Part shown: positions 63,184-64,000 of the stretch, one piece after another | Position numbering within the stretch: position 1 is the first letter of the stretch | How the letters are laid out: every line of letters begins with the position of its first letter | Source of the DNA: Yoonia maritima | GTDB taxonomy: Bacteria > Pseudomonadota > Alphaproteobacteria > Rhodobacterales > Rhodobacteraceae | DNA length: 64,000 nt | NCBI RefSeq assembly: GCF_002933395.1 | Contig: NZ_PKFN01000007.1 | Coordinates: 248,001-312,000, forward strand | Direction of reading: 5' to 3' | Translations under genes and position numbers: made by a program | The notes under the pieces: model-generated | The model's database searches: none | Seen by the model: only the letters and a program-made list of their open reading frames with translations | What the model was told of the DNA's origin: nothing

Positions 63184-64000
63184 CTATTGACCCCGAATAC
63201 GTGGGTCCAAAGCATCACGCAGCCCGTCGCCGATATAGTTGACGGCCAACACAGTTAGTGAAATCGCGAGGCCAGGCCAGATGACGCGCTCAGGGAATGC
63301 TGTCATCCGGTCGACGCTATCAAACAGGATTTTCCCCCATGTGGGGAAATCTGACGGAAACCCAAGCCCAAGGAACGACAGTGCGCTTTCGGTGATGATC
63401 GCGGTGGCAAGACCCAGTGTTGCCGACACCATGATAGGCGACATCACGTTCGGCAGCAGGTGGCGCGTAATCATGCGGCGGGCAGGGGTCCCGATAGATC
63501 GCGCTGCCAGTACAAATTCACGTTCTTTCAAAGCCATAACATCACCACGGACGATCCGCGCGGTTTGCATCCAAGATGTGATCCCAATGCCCGTCACGAT
63601 CAAAATAAAGATCCCGTTTTCGGGGCCAAAAGTAGCGCGCAGCGGGTCGCGGAACAAAAGCATCATCACCAGTAAAAGCGGTAGCAATGGCAGCGCAAGA
63701 ACAAGATCGGTAAAGCGCATCAACAGGCCATCGAGCCGTTTGAAATACCCGGCAAAAACGCCGATCAACGTCCCAAGGAACACTGCTAATATCATAGCAG
63801 TCCAACCAACGGCTAGTGATACGCGGCCACCCGCCATGATGTTTGCCATGATATCGCGGCCGAGATTATCGGTGCCCATCGGGTTCGCCCACGCAACTTT
63901 GACATCGCTGCCAAACAATCCCATGTAGATCGGCCGCACGTTTTTATTGCGGATGTTGAGCTTACCAGGATCCACATCCCATAGAATAGGACCAACCGTG
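63184..64000 (-). CDS. Peptide-type ABC transporter permease, DppC/OppC-like (5' end cut off)
   Basis: The frame runs from the stop at 63184 to the window edge without an upstream stop; about 272 residues are visible and the first transmembrane helix is missing. GTDNLGRDIMANIMAGGRVSLAVG is the conserved periplasmic start of the permease domain, and the EAA loop is VLAARSIGTPARRMITRHLLPNVMSP. FLGLGFPSDFPTWGKIL and the final GDGLRDALDPR are typical of the DppC/OppC group. It should pair with a DppB-like permease beyond the edge. A GTG at 63975 is not taken as the start because the frame continues. Confidence 0.93.
   Translation of the reverse strand, partial: TVGPILWDVDPGKLNIRNKNVRPIYMGLFGSDVKVAWANPMGTDNLGRDIMANIMAGGRVSLAVGWTAMILAVFLGTLIGVFAGYFKRLDGLLMRFTDLVLALPLLPLLLVMMLLFRDPLRATFGPENGIFILIVTGIGITSWMQTARIVRGDVMALKEREFVLAARSIGTPARRMITRHLLPNVMSPIMVSATLGLATAIITESALSFLGLGFPSDFPTWGKILFDSVDRMTAFPERVIWPGLAISLTVLAVNYIGDGLRDALDPRIRGQ

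Noticed and set aside
63239-63928. 229-codon plus-strand open frame at the right edge
   Set aside because: It is fully antisense to a clear DppC-like permease and has Arg/Ser/Ile-rich, non-protein-like composition.

Overview
The window looks like chromosomal DNA of a marine alphaproteobacterium of the Rhodobacteraceae (Roseobacter group). The reasons are the gene order SPOR lipoprotein-PBP5-tmk-holB-tatD-MBL hydrolase, the three-subunit formate dehydrogenase operon led by DUF3305/DUF3306 genes, Mur-type manganese control, a fused pntA, and moderately GC-rich coding sequence. No rRNA, CRISPR array, transposase or prophage was found. The only RNA gene seen is a tRNA-Ser(UGA). This assignment rests on reading proteins and synteny, not on a database search.

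Layout. 1-3.5 kb is a visibly more AT-rich accessory stretch: a truncated exported protein, a lambda-lysozyme-like exported muramidase, an orphan LuxR-type response regulator and a small exported beta-rich protein. 3.5-12.6 kb is a three-gene surface cassette: a small single-domain DUF11-like protein, an 871-residue multi-domain DUF11 protein, and a 1917-residue protein that joins DUF11/SdrD-B-like/Ig-like modules to a C-terminal outer-membrane beta-barrel. The two large proteins share an N-terminal module and calcium-loop-like motifs. This cassette is the best candidate for an undescribed system. 12.7-20.1 kb is housekeeping: YaeQ, tRNA-Ser, a cell-envelope and DNA-replication operon, and an AEC transporter. 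20.2-25.4 kb is a polyamine-type ABC transporter operon on the minus strand. 25.6-29.1 kb is a manganese ABC transporter (sitABCD) behind a Mur/Fur-like palindrome.

29.2-42.9 kb reads as one functional island for a tungsten or molybdenum formate dehydrogenase. It holds the tungstate transporter tupBCA, then a tight minus-strand operon of likely cofactor or Fe-S accessory genes (a polyferredoxin with an HdrA-like start, a 64-residue protein, an Mrp ATPase, a degenerate biotin/lipoate-ligase-like protein and a protein of unknown function). The plus-strand operon follows: DUF3305, DUF3306, TorD-type chaperone, Tat mini-protein, fdhA, fdhB, fdhC and a 42-residue membrane microprotein.

43-45.3 kb has a TIM-barrel isomerase and a Gfo/Idh/MocA dehydrogenase. 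45.3-49.1 kb is a pqi lipid-transport operon with pqiA split into two genes. 49.2-51.8 kb has a fumarylacetoacetase-family hydrolase with TRAP permeases dctQM but no dctP. 51.8-57.5 kb holds pgm, a P-loop kinase, a YihY membrane protein, kynureninase, a DUF1304 protein and an SDR. 57.8-60.8 kb is pntAB. 61.3-64 kb has a phospholipase D-like protein, a MerR regulator with a carboxymuconolactone-decarboxylase-family protein behind a classic 19-bp-spacer promoter, and the start-less end of a peptide-type ABC permease. Several convergent gene pairs overlap at their 3' ends.
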